Of a stretch of DNA of 64,000 nucleotides, positions 11,291 to 24,400 are shown piece by piece. The stretch's first letter is position 1, and every line of letters begins with the position of its first letter. The position numbers and the translations under genes are program-made. The notes beneath the pieces are model-generated. The model saw nothing but the letters and a program-made list of their open reading frames with translations, searched no databases and was not told the DNA's origin. Source of the stretch: Gnetum montanum (lineage: Eukaryota; Streptophyta; Gnetopsida; Gnetales; Gnetaceae); assembly GCA_015680685.1 (NCBI GenBank), contig MNCI01004801.1, positions 59,256 through 123,255 of the forward strand, written 5' to 3'.

Positions 11291-12612
11291 ATTCTTAGCT
11301 CGCATCCACAACCCTACAAACAAGTGAATGTGCATAATGCCAACTTTCTAGATAACACGGGGTGGGATGTTGTAGTTCCAGAATGAAGTTCATGTTGCCA
11401 AGGAAACACCCTCTGGAACATATGCAGCACCACCACCCTTGGCATCTTGCTGATCCTCTAGAGATGTCATTTGAAATATTGCTAACCTTCTAGAACTACC
11501 ACTACCATAGCTAGTCATCCTAGTAGTAGCTCCAATCATCAACACCTACTACTGGAGTCTCAGCACTATTGTGGCTTAGCCACAGAGTTGCTACCCTATA
11601 GCCCTTGCCATCATCTAAGCCAAAAAGACGTTCAACTTCATAGACTTCTCACCTTATAGCTGAACTACATGATGTTTTCCTTGGGCAAGGAATCTTGAGC
11701 ACTTGCATTGCCATCGCTCCTAGCCTTTTCAGTGCCAACCCCTTCAGTCTGCCACTTCTAGAACCACTGCTAGCCTTCTTGCTTTGGACGTTGCATGCCT
11801 CAACAACAATGCTCACTACTTTAGCAGTGTCTAAAGAAAACGAGATTTTTCCCTCACTTCATTTCATGGTTACATTTTCTTGGTTTTCTCTCTATTGTGT
11901 TTGCAGGATATAGGCCAAGATGGCATCTCTCAGAGATGCATTTCTCTAGGAGAGCAGGATACTACATCGTTCCGAAGTGATCATTTCAACTAGCTTCACT
12001 ACTTGGGAGTGCACACCTTGCCCCCCCTTTTAACCCTCTTGACCTCGCTTCTTATAGTCGTTGTTTTTTACACCTCTTTTACAAGATTTCCCAATGCATA
12101 TAAAGCCCTCCCACATGCCCAACCATCAAGTCCATGGTGCATGTAATACAACCTGCTACATGGGAAGCATTTGTAGGTAGGTCAAAGTCCCACATGGATG
12201 TAACACAACTCATCTTGTGGAGGAAACACCTATCCTACAACAACAAGGTTGTCTGCAAGTGAACATAGCTAAAAAGATAAAAAATAAAAAATAAAAAATA
12301 AAAATGAAAGAAAGAAGATCATCTCTAAGCACTCTGATGAGAGGTCGAAAGACAATAAAAGAAAGATGCCCATGCATGCCAACTCCCTCACAAGCACTCC
12401 AATGAGGGATCGTGCTAAGTTACATCTTTTCCTTTCCCAAACCTATCCCCTCAAGTCCATCCTTTCCTCCCTTTCCTTACTTGAATATCCCAATACTCTT
12501 GAGTATAGAAAAGTAACATCTGAGTGACCACTAGAGAGAAATGTTAGCATTTTATTTTTCATGGTGTTTCATATTCTTTATCAACATCTCTCAAGCAGAT
12601 CCTCCAGATGTC
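11291..12612 (+). other. Element A 3' untranslated region
   Basis: This region is non-coding, with short frames only. Blocks such as the CACATGGATGTAACACAACTC region near 12190 recur in the B 3' region (34130-34260), so it is ordinary element sequence. An (AAAAAAT)n tract lies at about 12272-12304. The region ends at the polypurine tract. Confidence 0.55.
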
Positions 12613-12628
12613 AATGAAGAGGGGCCAT
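12613..12628 (+). promoter_or_regulatory. Element A polypurine tract
   Basis: AATGAAGAGGGGCCAT immediately upstream of the 3' LTR TG. It matches the tracts of B, C, D and F and would prime plus-strand DNA synthesis. Confidence 0.75.
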
Positions 12629-14804
12629 TGAAACACCATAAAATTTTAGGACCTTGATGCTTAGGTAGAGTCTTAGAATTTGGGCAAAGGACTTCCACAA
12701 GTGCAGTGTCATGATGAACTATTAAGACAGTTTTGGCATTGAGGATTAACTATACAGTCTGGCAAGTTTTCTATCTCCAGGGTTGACAGGCCTACTGGAC
12801 TCTCCAGCCTGCCCAACTAGACAATTGACCCAGCAGACAGTCTACCCAGGGACCAATCTAGGAGTTTCCAAAAGTGTTCAGGATGAGCTAAATAGTTTAA
12901 CAAGTTTTCTAATGGAAAACTCTGCTATGCTACATTGTGTAGCATGGCAAGCCTTGAGGAGATCAATGACATCCAAGATTCAAGTTGACAACAAGCCAAT
13001 CTTCCAGAGCATTTTCCCTATTTCATCCCTGAAGCATGAGCAATGTGGCATAATAAAATGTGGTGAATTTTGTCAAGAATTATCTCAATCTTAGTGCTAC
13101 GCTACACAACATAGCACAACATAGTGGGGATATACTTCGATAAAAATCCTACTCAGATAGCTTCAGATAACAATGTGGGCATAATAAAATCCTACTCAGA
13201 TAGCACAGCATAGCACTTGCCCTTGCTTCAACCACCAAGCAAGCTTACTCTGCCGACACACCTATACATAATAAACATCCTATGACAAAATGGTTGCAAA
13301 ACAAGTCAGGATTCAGCCAACACAGGGTGTTATGCTATGCATCGTAGCACAATGTAGAAAGAACAGAACACACAAAGGCCCCTCTACCAAGTGGTTGTAG
13401 CAAGAGTATTGCACCTAGCAATGCTTCAGCCTCCAAAACTGGTTGTCCCACCTAGCCCTCAGGCCTGAAAAAAAGTTGCTAGAGAAAACATTACAAATTA
13501 AACAAGGATGCATGTCACATTTGCTGCTACACTATGCTACGTTGCATAGCATAGCACAACATAGCAAGGATGCAAAATAACAGAATGCCCCAAGGATGAA
13601 CTCAACAGGTGCAAAGGCTTTCTAGCATTGAAGAGAAAGTTGTAATTTCTTGCCTAACCAGGCCTCGAACAGATGATCTTGGCTTCTAGGTAAGACTCCT
13701 TTCAAGACTAGCGGCTACGCTATGCTACACTATGTAGCATAGCACAGAGTAGCATGCAGTTACTTACGTTATGCCAACGCGCTAGACAATGTAAGTAGTG
13801 CAACACTTGCATGGAGGCATTAAGACGTCTTCAGTTAGCTCCAAAATGTTTTAGCAATGATCATTCTCACCCTGGCATCTCTTTGGCACACAAAATCAAC
13901 AACTTTTCTTCATTTTTCATATCCCTAGTCAATCCCCAAAATTTTCCCTACACTTGACCCTGCTCACAACAGTAGGGAAGATGTAGTCCTAGAGCATAGG
14001 CTCCATTTTGTTTTTATTGTTGGCATGCTTTCTAGATTTTGGCACATGCAGTTTCAGCAGTATGGTCACAATGTAACAAGGTTCACATCCAACATTACAC
14101 ATCTATATAGCATAGCCATATTTGCACCTTGTAGGGCCCAAGACATGTGGCATCCAGACCACATTTTTCTCTTGCTCCTAGCCTTATAAATACCCTAGCA
14201 AACAATGCTCAAGGGGTTGGATTTTTTTCGTCGTGGCTTTTGAGTTGGATTTTAGAGAGGATAGTTGGCATTTTTAGCATTCTGGTTGGATTTGAGCTTT
14301 CTAGTTGGCTTTAGACATCCTTTTGTAGGTTTAGCATTTTGGCACCTTGGTGAGTTGATTGGAAAGTAGAAAAATCCTAAACAATAGGTTATCGACTATA
14401 GCTTAGGGACTTGTGACCATACTACTCTATGTAAGTTGTGCCTCTCTAGTGTTGCATGTTCAGTTGTACATCTTCCAATAAAATAGAAATTAGATTCTCA
14501 ATCTTGGGGCAGTGCATTTCCTCACCCAAATTTGTTTAACTCTTTGTTCATTATCATTTTATTTCGCATCATTTTTTATTATTTTACATTGTTTAATTAT
14601 CGCTTCACTTGCATATCTCATTTCTAAAAACAAATGTTTACGAAAGTTTGAGTTACATCGATTAAGTCCCTGTCTGATTGACCAGACTGTGCAGGGCATC
14701 CCATTTCTGTTTCCCTCCAACATGGTCCTCTCATGGATACGGGGTTAAACTGTACACCCAGCAACCTCTCGGTGTTCCAGACACCAATGTTTTTGGTCTC
14801 TACA
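12629..14804 (+). repeat. Element A 3' LTR
   Basis: Begins TGAAACACCATAAAA after the polypurine tract and ends ...TTGGTCTCTACA, about 2.18 kb. The U3 part (13090-13760) carries several inverted motifs of the type GCTACGCTA...TAGCATAGC. A TATAAATA box is at 14185-14192. The block AAGTCCCTGTCTGATTGACC in U5 (about 14663-14682) is shared with B and C. The mate LTR is lost. Confidence 0.75.
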
Positions 14805-15488
14805 ACTTGTACACATTTCTCTAACTTACTTTTCATTCTTTCTTAATAAATTTTTAAGCTTTGAGTTTTGTGTTTAAAAATAAATTTATTTTCTATGCAT
14901 TATTAAGATCTATTTATATTCCCATGTTTCGCATCTCATAAATCCCTGATGAATCCCATTTTTATTTTGGAGGCCTTGGGAATTTGAGTTTGGGGAACTA
15001 TTACACCAAGGATCCTTGGTTTTTTTCTAGTGATCAAGGTTTTTAGTCATAAAAATTTTTCTAATGGTCTACTATGACCTTAAACTAGCAACATAGCCCT
15101 TAAACTGGCACCATGGCCTACCATAGCCTTAAACTAGTAACTTTGGTGACTTGGATAGCTTGATTCTCATGTGACCTATATGCATTGTAGTGTTATTTTA
15201 TGTAGTGATGTTTTGTATTCTTTTTTTATGCCTATTAGGTTAATCCTCCAAGCACCAACAAAGAGGGGCCATTGAAGCACCATAAAAATTTGCATGTTAT
15301 AGCCAATCTTCATCATGTAGCTTTCACCCATGAAAGTCAAGGTAAAACTTCATTGTAAATGTGAAAATTGTATCTCACAGTTGGAAATCTCACATGATTT
15401 ATACTTTTTGGGCTAAAAAATGCTTCAAAAGTGGTTAAATCCTCATTCTTGAAGTGAAAAAAGTCACCTAGTGTCTATACTTGGGCTT

Positions 15489-15511
15489 GGGGGGGGGGGG
15501 GGGGGGGGGGG
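15489..15511 (+). repeat. 23-base G homopolymer
   Basis: Twenty-three consecutive G, followed by GC-rich sequence ending at about 15520. Its length may be uncertain because homopolymers are error-prone in sequencing. Confidence 0.9.
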
Positions 15512-15639
15512 CGCGGGGGCCATAAAAAATTCCTTGTGGAATACCAAAAAAGGCAACTTGATTTATGAGGGGTATATATTTTTCTATGCTGGAAACATAT
15601 GTAGGGGGTAGATCTCACCTACCCCGAGCATGGAAGGAT

Positions 15640-15960
15640 GGGGATTTTGAAACCTTTCCCTCTTCAACATGGAGACTATATGCATAGCCTAGAAGCTTTC
15701 CCCCTTCAATGTGGAAGTCCCCTCCTCCATTCTAGAAACTTTCCCCTACCCTAGAAACTTTTCCCCCTTAGCATGGAAGTTTTCCCCTAGTGTGGAGTCT
15801 TCATCCCCAACATGGAAAATTCAATCCCCTAGCATGGAAGCCACAAACATAAAAATTCATCACTTCATGCACTTCAATGTTGACCAACTAGTTTAACAAG
15901 CATGGTGGAGAACTCAACATGGAAGATTCATCTCCAATGTGAAAGTTGTGCCCCAGTTAC
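15640..15960 (+). repeat. Degenerate minisatellite in F LTR
   Basis: About ten imperfect copies of a 20-30 base unit, roughly CTTTCCCCCTTCAACATGGA, lie in the U3-like part of the F LTR. No comparable array is visible in the LTRs of A, B or C. Confidence 0.65.
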
Positions 15961-16861
15961 CATTTATAGTAAATAGAATGGCCATGGGGAAAAGCACTTA
16001 CCATGTATGATAACCTCACAAAATTGGACATCTATTTCACCTAAAATTGTAACGAATTTGTAGTCATTTCATAGCCAATTTGTAGCTCCATTTATGGCCC
16101 AAAGATCCTCTAAAAGTCAACCTCAAACATCATTTAGAGGTTGACACAATTTTTAGCATGGTTTAGTAATTTTTCCTAAAGTGAAAGTAGATTCTCAACA
16201 AAGCATAGCCATTTTCACAATTCCACACTTTGGGCATTCTCAGGCACTCAAGAGCTCTTATAAGCTCCCATACTTACATTCTCTTGAACCCCAGCATGGA
16301 AGCATTGTAGCCTTGAGATTTATGAGATTTATGAATTTTGGGTGTCAACACTATACCTCTAGGATTTCCAAACCTTAGCATGGAGCAATCTAGCATCTAG
16401 AATTTTTACTTTTCTCACCTCCTAGAAGTGACCCAACTTGCAGATCTAAGGTTGTAGTAGTGAAGGAAAGTTCGATAGCATTAAGAGTGGCTTAGCACCT
16501 AGCTTGTGGAGTAGTTCACATTGGCTTCAATGGGCTTTGAACTCTTACATAAGTGAATCCCCTTTTTTGCTCATCTAGGTACCATTTTTACAAATTTCTC
16601 TATCTTATTCTTTATTCTTTCTCAATAAAGTATTAATTTTTGAGTTATTTGTTCAAAAAATAAATTTTATTTTCTATTCATTATTCAGATTTTCTTATAT
16701 TCCATGTTTCTTATCACATTAATCCTTGGTTGATTTGTCAGACCAGCCAGGGCACCTTAAATTCCATTTTTATCATGGAGGTCCTGGGGATTTGGGGTTG
16801 AGGAACTGCTACGCTAAGGATCCTTGGTTTTTTCCAGTGATCAAGTTTTTCAATCACAACA

Positions 16862-19405
16862 CCTCTCTTGATAATAGCTTGGTGTAAGTAAGCACTTGCA
16901 TATGTTGCTCTTCCACCAAGTCTAGGGCTACTATCTACAACTCATTATTCTTCTCATCATTGATGAAGTTGGTTAAGGCTACTCAGAGTGATGGTACTTG
17001 CAATTCAAGAGGTAAAATAGCTTCAGAACCATAAACCAAGCTATAAGGCGTTACACTAGTGGCTATGTGATAGGTTGTTCTATAGGCTCATAGTGCATGT
17101 ACAAGCCACTCATGGCATTTGCGCTTGCTATTTTTTAGCATCTTCTTAAGCAAGTTGATGATGGCCTTGTTTCTTACTTCTTCTTATCCGTTAGTTTGAG
17201 GGTAATAAAGTGATGAGAAAAAATGCTTAATGCCTAGGTTGTGGTAGAGATCTTTTTTTTCTAGCTACTAAATTATGATCCATTGTACATAACTATGGTC
17301 ATAGGTATGTCAAAATGGGATACAATGTTATCTAGGATGAATTTTCAGACTTGCTAAGATGCAATCTTTCTTAGGGAAATAGCCTCAAACCACTTGGTAA
17401 AGTATTCAGTTGTGGTGATGCTGAAGCTATGCCCTGTAGAAGACTTAGGTGTTATAGGTCCAATGATATCCAACCCCCATCATTGAAATAACCAAGTGAT
17501 CTAAGTGGTGTGCAACTGAGTTAGTGATACATGTATGAGGTTGCTATATCATTGGCATGTGTCACACTGCTTATCCTTTTGCATGTAGTGAATTTACATA
17601 TGAGGCCAATAGTATCCTAACCATCTAATCTTAGCTGCCATTGCTTTAGGCCCTATATGTCCTCCACAAAAACCCATGTGAACCTTCTGTAGGACTATTC
17701 TAACGTCAATTTAACCTAAGAACATTAGGAGTATGCCATCATAGGATTGGTAACATAATGTATTATCACCTATGATGACATACTACTTCAATTGTTTGTG
17801 TACAACATCCTTTTGAGTAGTAGTTAGGCCTTGTGATGGTTTTTCATGCATAAGATAAAATTTGATATCATCATACCATTCCCTAGCAGGTGTAGTATGA
17901 ATGACGACCACAAAGGTATCCTTAGCATCCTATGTGATGGGAATAGTGCAATCCATAGTTAAGGTGGACAACTTACTAAACACATCTAGAATAACATTGA
18001 GGGCTAATGTTATGGTTGTATTAGTTATGGCATTCTTGTATTGGGGTATGTTTTGGATATCAACATCTATGAATTGTTTTAACAATTGCTTCCCTAGGTC
18101 ATAGTATGGTTGTAAATGTTTAGCTTTACACGCATAAACCTTGGTTACTTGGTTAACCACAAGTTGTGAATTCCATTTGATCATTAAGCATCTAATTCCT
18201 AGGTTACGAGCCATCATCACCCCTTTGATCAAATCCTCATACTCCACTATGTTGTTGGCACATGAAAACTTAAAATAATCAGTGAAGGGTTGGATTTCAC
18301 CAAATGGGAATGTTATTATGGTAGCGACACTAATCCCATGGGTAGTTGAAGCTTTGTCAAAGTACATGAACACCTTATAGCCCTTGGGCCCTTGGTTAAC
18401 AATGTTAATGTGCTTGTTAGGAAACTTGGACTTTATGGTTGCTTGATCATCAATAGGTGAAACTATGAGCTGTACGACTATAGCTTGACCTTTTTATGAG
18501 GATTAAGAAACATAATGAAGGTCAAACTCCATGGTTATTGCTTTCCATTGGGCTATATGGCTACTTTCTTAAATGTTGGTCTTTATGGCTTTAAGCACAT
18601 TATCTTTAAAAATGACATTGACTTGGCTTCTAAAGAGGTAGTGTCTCCACTTCTTCAATGAAAATACTAGTGTTAGATAATACTTCTCCACTTCAATGCA
18701 TTAGGTCTTGTGGACAACTAATGTATGGCTAAGGTAGTACATTGGCATCTTTACTTCATCATCACATTTTTGATAGTGTATAGAGGCAATGGATGTGTTA
18801 GAGATGGCAAGGTAGATGTAAGATGGTTTACCTTATTGTGGAGGATAGACTCTTGATAGTTGTGCCAACTCTTGCTTAATGTTTTCAAAGGCCTCTTGGC
18901 ATTGAGCTATCCACTCATAGTGAACCTGTTTCTTAAGAAAGTGTTGCATGGATTGTAATTTATCTATAAGCCTAGCTATAAACCTACAAATAAACTATAA
19001 TCTACCTTGTAATCTATGAAGCTCCTTACAATTGGTAGGCACTACTAATTTCGATATGGCCTTAACCTTATTAGGATTGATATTCTTTCTTTAGATACTA
19101 TGAAGCCAAGCATTTTTCGATCTTGATACCAAAGATACATTTCTTAGGATTAAGCCTAAGCTTGTACTTGAGGCATCATATAAGCACAAGATCTAGGCCA
19201 TTAGCATGATCACTAACTACTTTGGGCTTAACAGCTATATCGTCTATGTAATTGTTAAGCAAACCTAGCATGTAATCATTGAAGATAGAGGTCATGGCTC
19301 GTTGATAGGTTGCTTCTACATTTTTAAGACTAAAGGGAATCATGGTATAACAAAAGATGTCCTTAAGGTTTCATGAAGGTCGTGCTAAGTTGGTGCTCTA
19401 GGTTG
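16862..19405 (-). pseudogene. Element E pol, C-terminal two thirds (RT palm to integrase)
   Basis: Reading down from 19405, the frame starts with RT sequence N-L-E-H-Q and includes the catalytic YIDD near 19249-19237. It continues through the RT thumb, RNase H (about 18800-18500) and the second RNase H-like domain (an open frame at 18373-17930 with NNIVEYEDLIKG). Integrase includes an S-S-L-Y-Y-P-Q-T-N-G segment near 17200. The frame stops at 16862 inside the C-terminal part of integrase, where F has inserted. The missing N-terminal piece lies at 36173-36718 beyond B. Many stops and frameshifts are present. Confidence 0.85.
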
Positions 19406-21008
19406 TGAAACACCCCAAAATCTAAAGGCATGCTTGCTTTGCCAAGCCTTTGCAATTCGTGTAGTGCTATGGCAGTTCTTCAGGAGGAGAATGCTCTAAA
19501 TTTAGGTTGGCTAGTTCGGAAAATTTTCTACTTTAGGTGTAAACAGGCTCTACGAATCATCCTTTCTATCCACCTAAGTAGTTTACCCAGCTGACAGCCT
19601 ACTCAAAAGCAATGCACAGAGTTGTCAGTAGTGCTCAGGATGCCCAAAATAGTTTGGCAAGTTTTATAATTCACAAATTTTTCTACGCTATGCTACGCCT
19701 TGCTATGTAGCGTACCAAGCTTCAAAAAACAATTGCAAAATGAAGTGCTATGCTATGCTGTGCTACGCAGCATAGCACAATGTAGCAAAAGCTAGATGAT
19801 CAACCCCCCTCACTTGACTTCAAGTCCTTTAGCAATGTCTCCTTCTGTCAGAAAGTGATGGACTTGGCAAAAAAATAGACCATGTCTGCTGCTACGCTAA
19901 GCTAAGCTACATGGCGTAGCAATTCTATGGAAGTGATAGAAGGTAACTCAAAGGGTAGGATCAGCAAGTTTGCAAGCTTTGTAGTGGAAAAGGAAAATTT
20001 TGCAGATTGGAAAAGTTTTTTGCGACTAAGGCTAGCCACTATGCTACATAGCGTAGCATAGAGTAGCAAATATGCAACACACATGTGGCGAAATGCTTGG
20101 AAGGATGCTACACTACGCCAAACATGCTATGCTACAAAGCACAGCAAAGCATGACAGGTGGTTGTGCGACATCAATGTACTTCACCTAATTGCATCGTTG
20201 GCACACGTCTCCAGACGTTGACGACGTAATTACGGCATGGTAGGATTACAATTATGGCATGGAAAGCTCATAATTACAATGGTCATGCATGTCCAACGGT
20301 CATGCAGGCACATGCAGCATAGACAAGTCAACATGGGCCCAAGGCACATGGCATTCAAACTACCTCTTTCGTGTGCCCTTGGTCCTATAAATACCCCAAT
20401 GAGCAACGCTCGAAGGGTTCCAACTCCCGATCCTATTTTCCTTTGGTATTCTGGTTCGCTAACAATGTTTTTGGTTGACAAGCAAAAAAATGAGCTAGCA
20501 TTCTAATATTGAGCATTGTAAGCTTTCTATTTGAAACTGTAAATAGTTAGCATTCTCAGTTGGGATTTTGCTCTATCCCCTCCTACCACCTTAGTAGCAT
20601 TTTGCAATGTTAACACCTGAGCCTGCGTTGAAGCACATAGTCATCTCGCTCTACACATCTTGGTTGTCTTAGGACCTTTGCATTTCCCAGCATTGTGAAA
20701 CGACTGTATCCATTTTGATAGAGCGAAGTCATAGCTTTGAAGCAGTTCACCTTTCTAGCTGCATTTCACTTTATCTCCTATTCACTATTGCATTTTACGT
20801 TGTTTGCTATTTCTTACATTTAACCATTACTTCGTGCTATCAACCTCATTTGCAAATCACACATTGCAAAAGGTTATATAGAAACCAACTAAGTCCCTAT
20901 CTAATCGACTAGACCATTCAGGGCACCCCATTTCTGTTTTATCTAGCACGACCCTCCTGCGGAAACAGGGTTGAGACTATCTAGCCATCGATGTTTTCAG
21001 TCACTATA
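19406..21008 (+). repeat. Element B 5' LTR
   Basis: Starts TGAAACACCCCAAAATC and ends ...TTTTCAGTCACTATA. TATAAATA is at 20386-20393. U3 holds repeated inverted motifs such as GCTACGCAGCATAGC (19680-20150). U5 carries the family block TAAGTCCCTATCTAATCGAC. Confidence 0.9.
20386..20393 (+). promoter_or_regulatory. Element B 5' LTR TATA box
   Basis: TATAAATA followed by CCCC. The same box is at 35521-35528 in the 3' LTR and at matching places in A and C, so it is the conserved LTR promoter core. Confidence 0.65.
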
Positions 21009-21418
21009 GTTTTCTGGCACTAGAAGCATGGCCTTTAGTGCCCTTTTCATGTGTCATGGTAGTCCTGTAAGCCTTCTGCACCCTGATACGCATTAGTGTA
21101 AACTTGACACCCTTTTGTGGTTGTTTATGTGTTATGCGGTGTAGATTGATCACCTCGACAGTTCCTTGGGAACCCTATAGGCCATAAAGCCTTCGATCGC
21201 CAGTTGACTTGCCTATCTCATGGTAGTCTTACACATGCTCTATACCCTATTGCACACTAGTGTAAACGTGATACCCTTTTTTGGTTGTTTACGCATCATG
21301 TGGTATAGATCAGTCGCCTCGACGGTTCCTCAGGAACCTAGCAAGACATAAAGCCTTTTTGATTACTTTCCAATTTCTTTGCTTTCTTCCATTTTCAAAA
21401 CTACCTAGCTTAATAACA
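21009..21418 (+). other. Element B leader with primer site and duplicated hairpin unit
   Basis: The candidate primer site TGGCACTAGAAGCATGGC is at 21015-21032. Two diverged copies of a 164-base unit follow (starting at 21055 and 21219). Each contains a small hairpin: GTTCC-TTG-GGAAC at 21161-21173 and GGTTCC-TCA-GGAACC at 21324-21338. C has one copy of the unit. The leader ends at the Gag ATG. Confidence 0.55.
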
Positions 21419-24400
21419 ATGAATTCTACAACTAATGCTATTAATACCTTCAACATTGAGGTTCCTGTCATGGTTTAAGGCATCACAGGTGCTAAAAAAC
21501 TACTCAACCCGAACCCGAAAACACGTCGATCCCTCAGGATCCAAACTCGAGGACCTGAGGGCTTGGCACAGCAACATGACCGCTATAACTTCCTCTATGC
21601 AAAGGTTCAAGGAAACCTACCTTTGGATGTAAAACGTAGCTTCAAATTTTCTTACTGTGATGAGAAGGAGTTTGTTCCCACTCCTAGTGCTTCCATACCT
21701 TTGACACAGACAAATCAAAGGCTTCTAGACCAACTAATCTAGTTGGCTAGGCTTAGGGAGCAACAAGACACAACGTCTAACCAAGATGATGCCTTCCAAG
21801 ATGAATAGGAGGAACTCGATTCCCAATTTGATGGGGAAGGTCAAACTAACCCTATTCCTGTCCCTCCTACCCATTCTTTCTAGGCCAACCCATTTTTTGT
21901 CATTGCTCCCTTTGTGATCACGCCTACACTCGCGTAGCCTACAACTACAATTGCAATGGGTAGCCACGTCAACCCCGTGGTGTTTCAACGTCCTTTCTCA
22001 CCTATTTCACCTATTTCATTTGTAGAAACTATGCCTCTGCAAGCTGTTCATCAGTCCATTCCCATAGCACATCATACACAATCACGGCTACCCTGCCGCA
22101 TGTTCATACTGTACCTACTTCACAATCGTATGCCACTTCCATTTCTATTCCTATGTTCATGTCTGTTCCACCCACTGCGGCGGACCTAGGCCAGTCCACA
22201 TGGTGGACCCCATTCGCTTCTTCGCCTATGCTACAACCATCACAGATGTCTCATTATGGTCACCCTCTAACCTACCAAACTTTGCAAACAGTAGAACCCA
22301 ACATGTGACTATGGTCTATTCCGTCGGTGACATAAGAGGTCTATTCGACAGCCCAACCCATGGCTACTGCTCCAATAGCACCACCTACTAGGTGGTGGAT
22401 AGCGCAAGTAGCACTATCCGTGGGGTTTGTCCCAATGGTACCGCCAATGGATCACACCCCCACCCTCAACATTCCATAGATGGGAACTACCTCTACAGTT
22501 CCCCAACCATCCACAAGTCATAGGGTCTGGACTAAGCGTTTTAACTCATCTAGACCCTCACCGAGAAAATAAAATGCCTCAAAGCTATTGGGTCTGACAT
22601 GGTACAAGTCATGGAATTTTACCAAGATGGCCCTATCAGCCCTGTAATCCTTGCTCTGACATTACCCCTAGGGATGTCCCTCCCCCACTTCACAAAGTAT
22701 GATGGGGAAGGAGATCCTAATGCACATCTTATTACCTTTAGATATGAATCCCTCCTATTGCAACAATGGCTGCAAATGATTATTCATGTCTTTGCGATGT
22801 CCCTAGATGGGAAAGCCCTAGATTGGTACCATGCTCATCTATTTCAACTTTGGAAGAGCTTCTGACCTAGTTCGTGAATGTTTCAAGTACAACTTGAGAG
22901 TAGAAACCACATTGGATCAGTTGATGAGCGTGAAGTAAGACCCTCTATAGCCAGTCCAAAAATTCATTCAGCATTGGAGCGCAACCCTTAACAAAATCTG
23001 TGAGCCCATCATGGAGGCCCACTTGATGGCCATCCTTAAGGTTGCAGTGAACGACTTCATCAAGTCTAAACTGTACTATCTCGTCCCTCGCACTCTTAGT
23101 CAAGCCTTCACTCAGACTAAGAGTATACAAGACATGGCCAAGATAAGCAAAGACCCAGCCTACATTGCCTACAAAAACACCTTCACAAAGAAGGACAAGT
23201 GTAAGGCCCCAACAACCATAGTGGCCACTGTGATGAACGAGGTCAAGCCCAAACCTAGTAACAATAGTAACAAGAATAGCAAGAAATCGACTGTACCTAC
23301 ATGTAACCCCACGTCCAAACAGGGCCACACACTGCAACCTGCTATAGTTACACCCGAGACATCTGCGCAACCCAAACTAAACTTTGAGCATAAAGATCAC
23401 TCAAAGTACACCGCACTTCCTCTCAAGCATTCAAAACTTCTGAAGTAGGTATTGACGATGGGGCACATCCAACACAAGCACATGTTGGAAGAAGGAATTA
23501 GGAAACATCAATGCTACTACGAGCTCCTTAGAAACCCTTCTTTGGCCCTGCCCAATGAACCCCCAATTCCTAAGGGTTTCAGGCTAGACAGGTTTTGTGA
23601 CTATTACCAACAGTGTGGTCACAACACAGATTACTGTCTAGCATTGTAGGATGACATCTAGAGGTTAATCAATCAGGGAAAACTGGTGTTGGATGAAAGC
23701 AACCTAGTACGCCCTGAGAACCACTCTATGCATGTCTACATAGATAACCTCAATGCCAACAACGCTGGTTATGTCATCAATGCAATCAGTATTGATAGTG
23801 ATTCTAGGCCACCCCAACAATCATTCATGGTCCAAGTGCCTCAATACAGTGCACCAGCACCACCAACGGCTAATCAAAGCTCTCAACAGCTATTCATTCT
23901 GAGAGTTCCTCCACGGGCATCCATCTCCACACCACCTATTAGCAAAACCATGCTACTCCACTGGCTAACACCGTTAGCTCCTTTCATCATCAGGGGGCTG
24001 ACTCCTTCGACCCTCACCTCACATAAGACAGCCGAATAGCCTTCCCGTCCTAAAAGGCGAGAAGTGCATTTTATAGGTGAGATATCAAAGGGAAGTACTA
24101 TCCAAGGTATTCCCAAGTATACATCTTCACCCCTTGCATCTGTACCTTTGTCACCAAAGATGAACATTTCCACAACCACACATCCCACGTCGTCCTGCAA
24201 AAAGGGTCTAAACTCAGACCCAAAACTTCCCCTCCTTAGGAAATTCATCTTCTAGGATGAATCGAAGAAGAGGAAAGATTTAAATAGGGGGGGTGACCAA
24301 GACCTCTTGGATGCCCTCAGTCAGGTCAAACAAGCTCTAAAACAAAAAAACACCAGATTGAGCTTGTACAACCTAATCATGACATCTATCCCACACCACG

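Larger units (their letters stand above)
4876..14804 (+). mobile_element. Element A: 5'-truncated Tat-type Ty3/gypsy retrotransposon
   Basis: From left to right A holds the antisense gene (truncated), a repeat array, pol, a second array, a 3' untranslated region, the polypurine tract and one LTR. The 5' LTR, gag and protease are missing. The left limit is where homology to the antisense gene stops. The right limit is set by the LTR end TACA at 14804, after which F LTR sequence resumes. A has frameshifts and many stops and cannot move by itself. Confidence 0.75.
14805..16861 (+). mobile_element. Element F: relic of LTR, 220-base interior and LTR, split by A
   Basis: 14805-15053 matches the last part of the LTR at 15273-16861 (shared TTTCTCT..., AAAAATAAATTT..., AAGGATCCTTGGTTTTTT). 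It is therefore the end of F's 5' LTR, with A inserted in it. The interior 15054-15272 holds only three or four TTAAACTAG units and the polypurine tract CAACAAAGAGGGGCCAT (15256-15272). The gag, antisense gene and pol regions are gone. The other part of the 5' LTR would be left of A and I did not find it. Confidence 0.65.
15273..16861 (+). repeat. Element F 3' LTR
   Basis: Begins TGAAGCACCATAAAA after the polypurine tract and ends ...CAATCACAACA at 16861, about 1.59 kb. Directly after it, minus-strand integrase sequence of E begins. It contains a G homopolymer and a minisatellite in its first 700 bases. Confidence 0.7.

Noticed and set aside
13090-13760. Inverted GCTACGCTA motifs as rho-independent terminators or a MITE
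   Set aside because: This is plant LTR U3 sequence, no target duplication or defined ends surround the motifs, and they are dispersed.
22945-23370. Minus-strand 141-codon frame and other frames opposite gag in B
   Set aside because: Exact shadow of the conserved Gag frame on the other strand, with no homologue in C or D.
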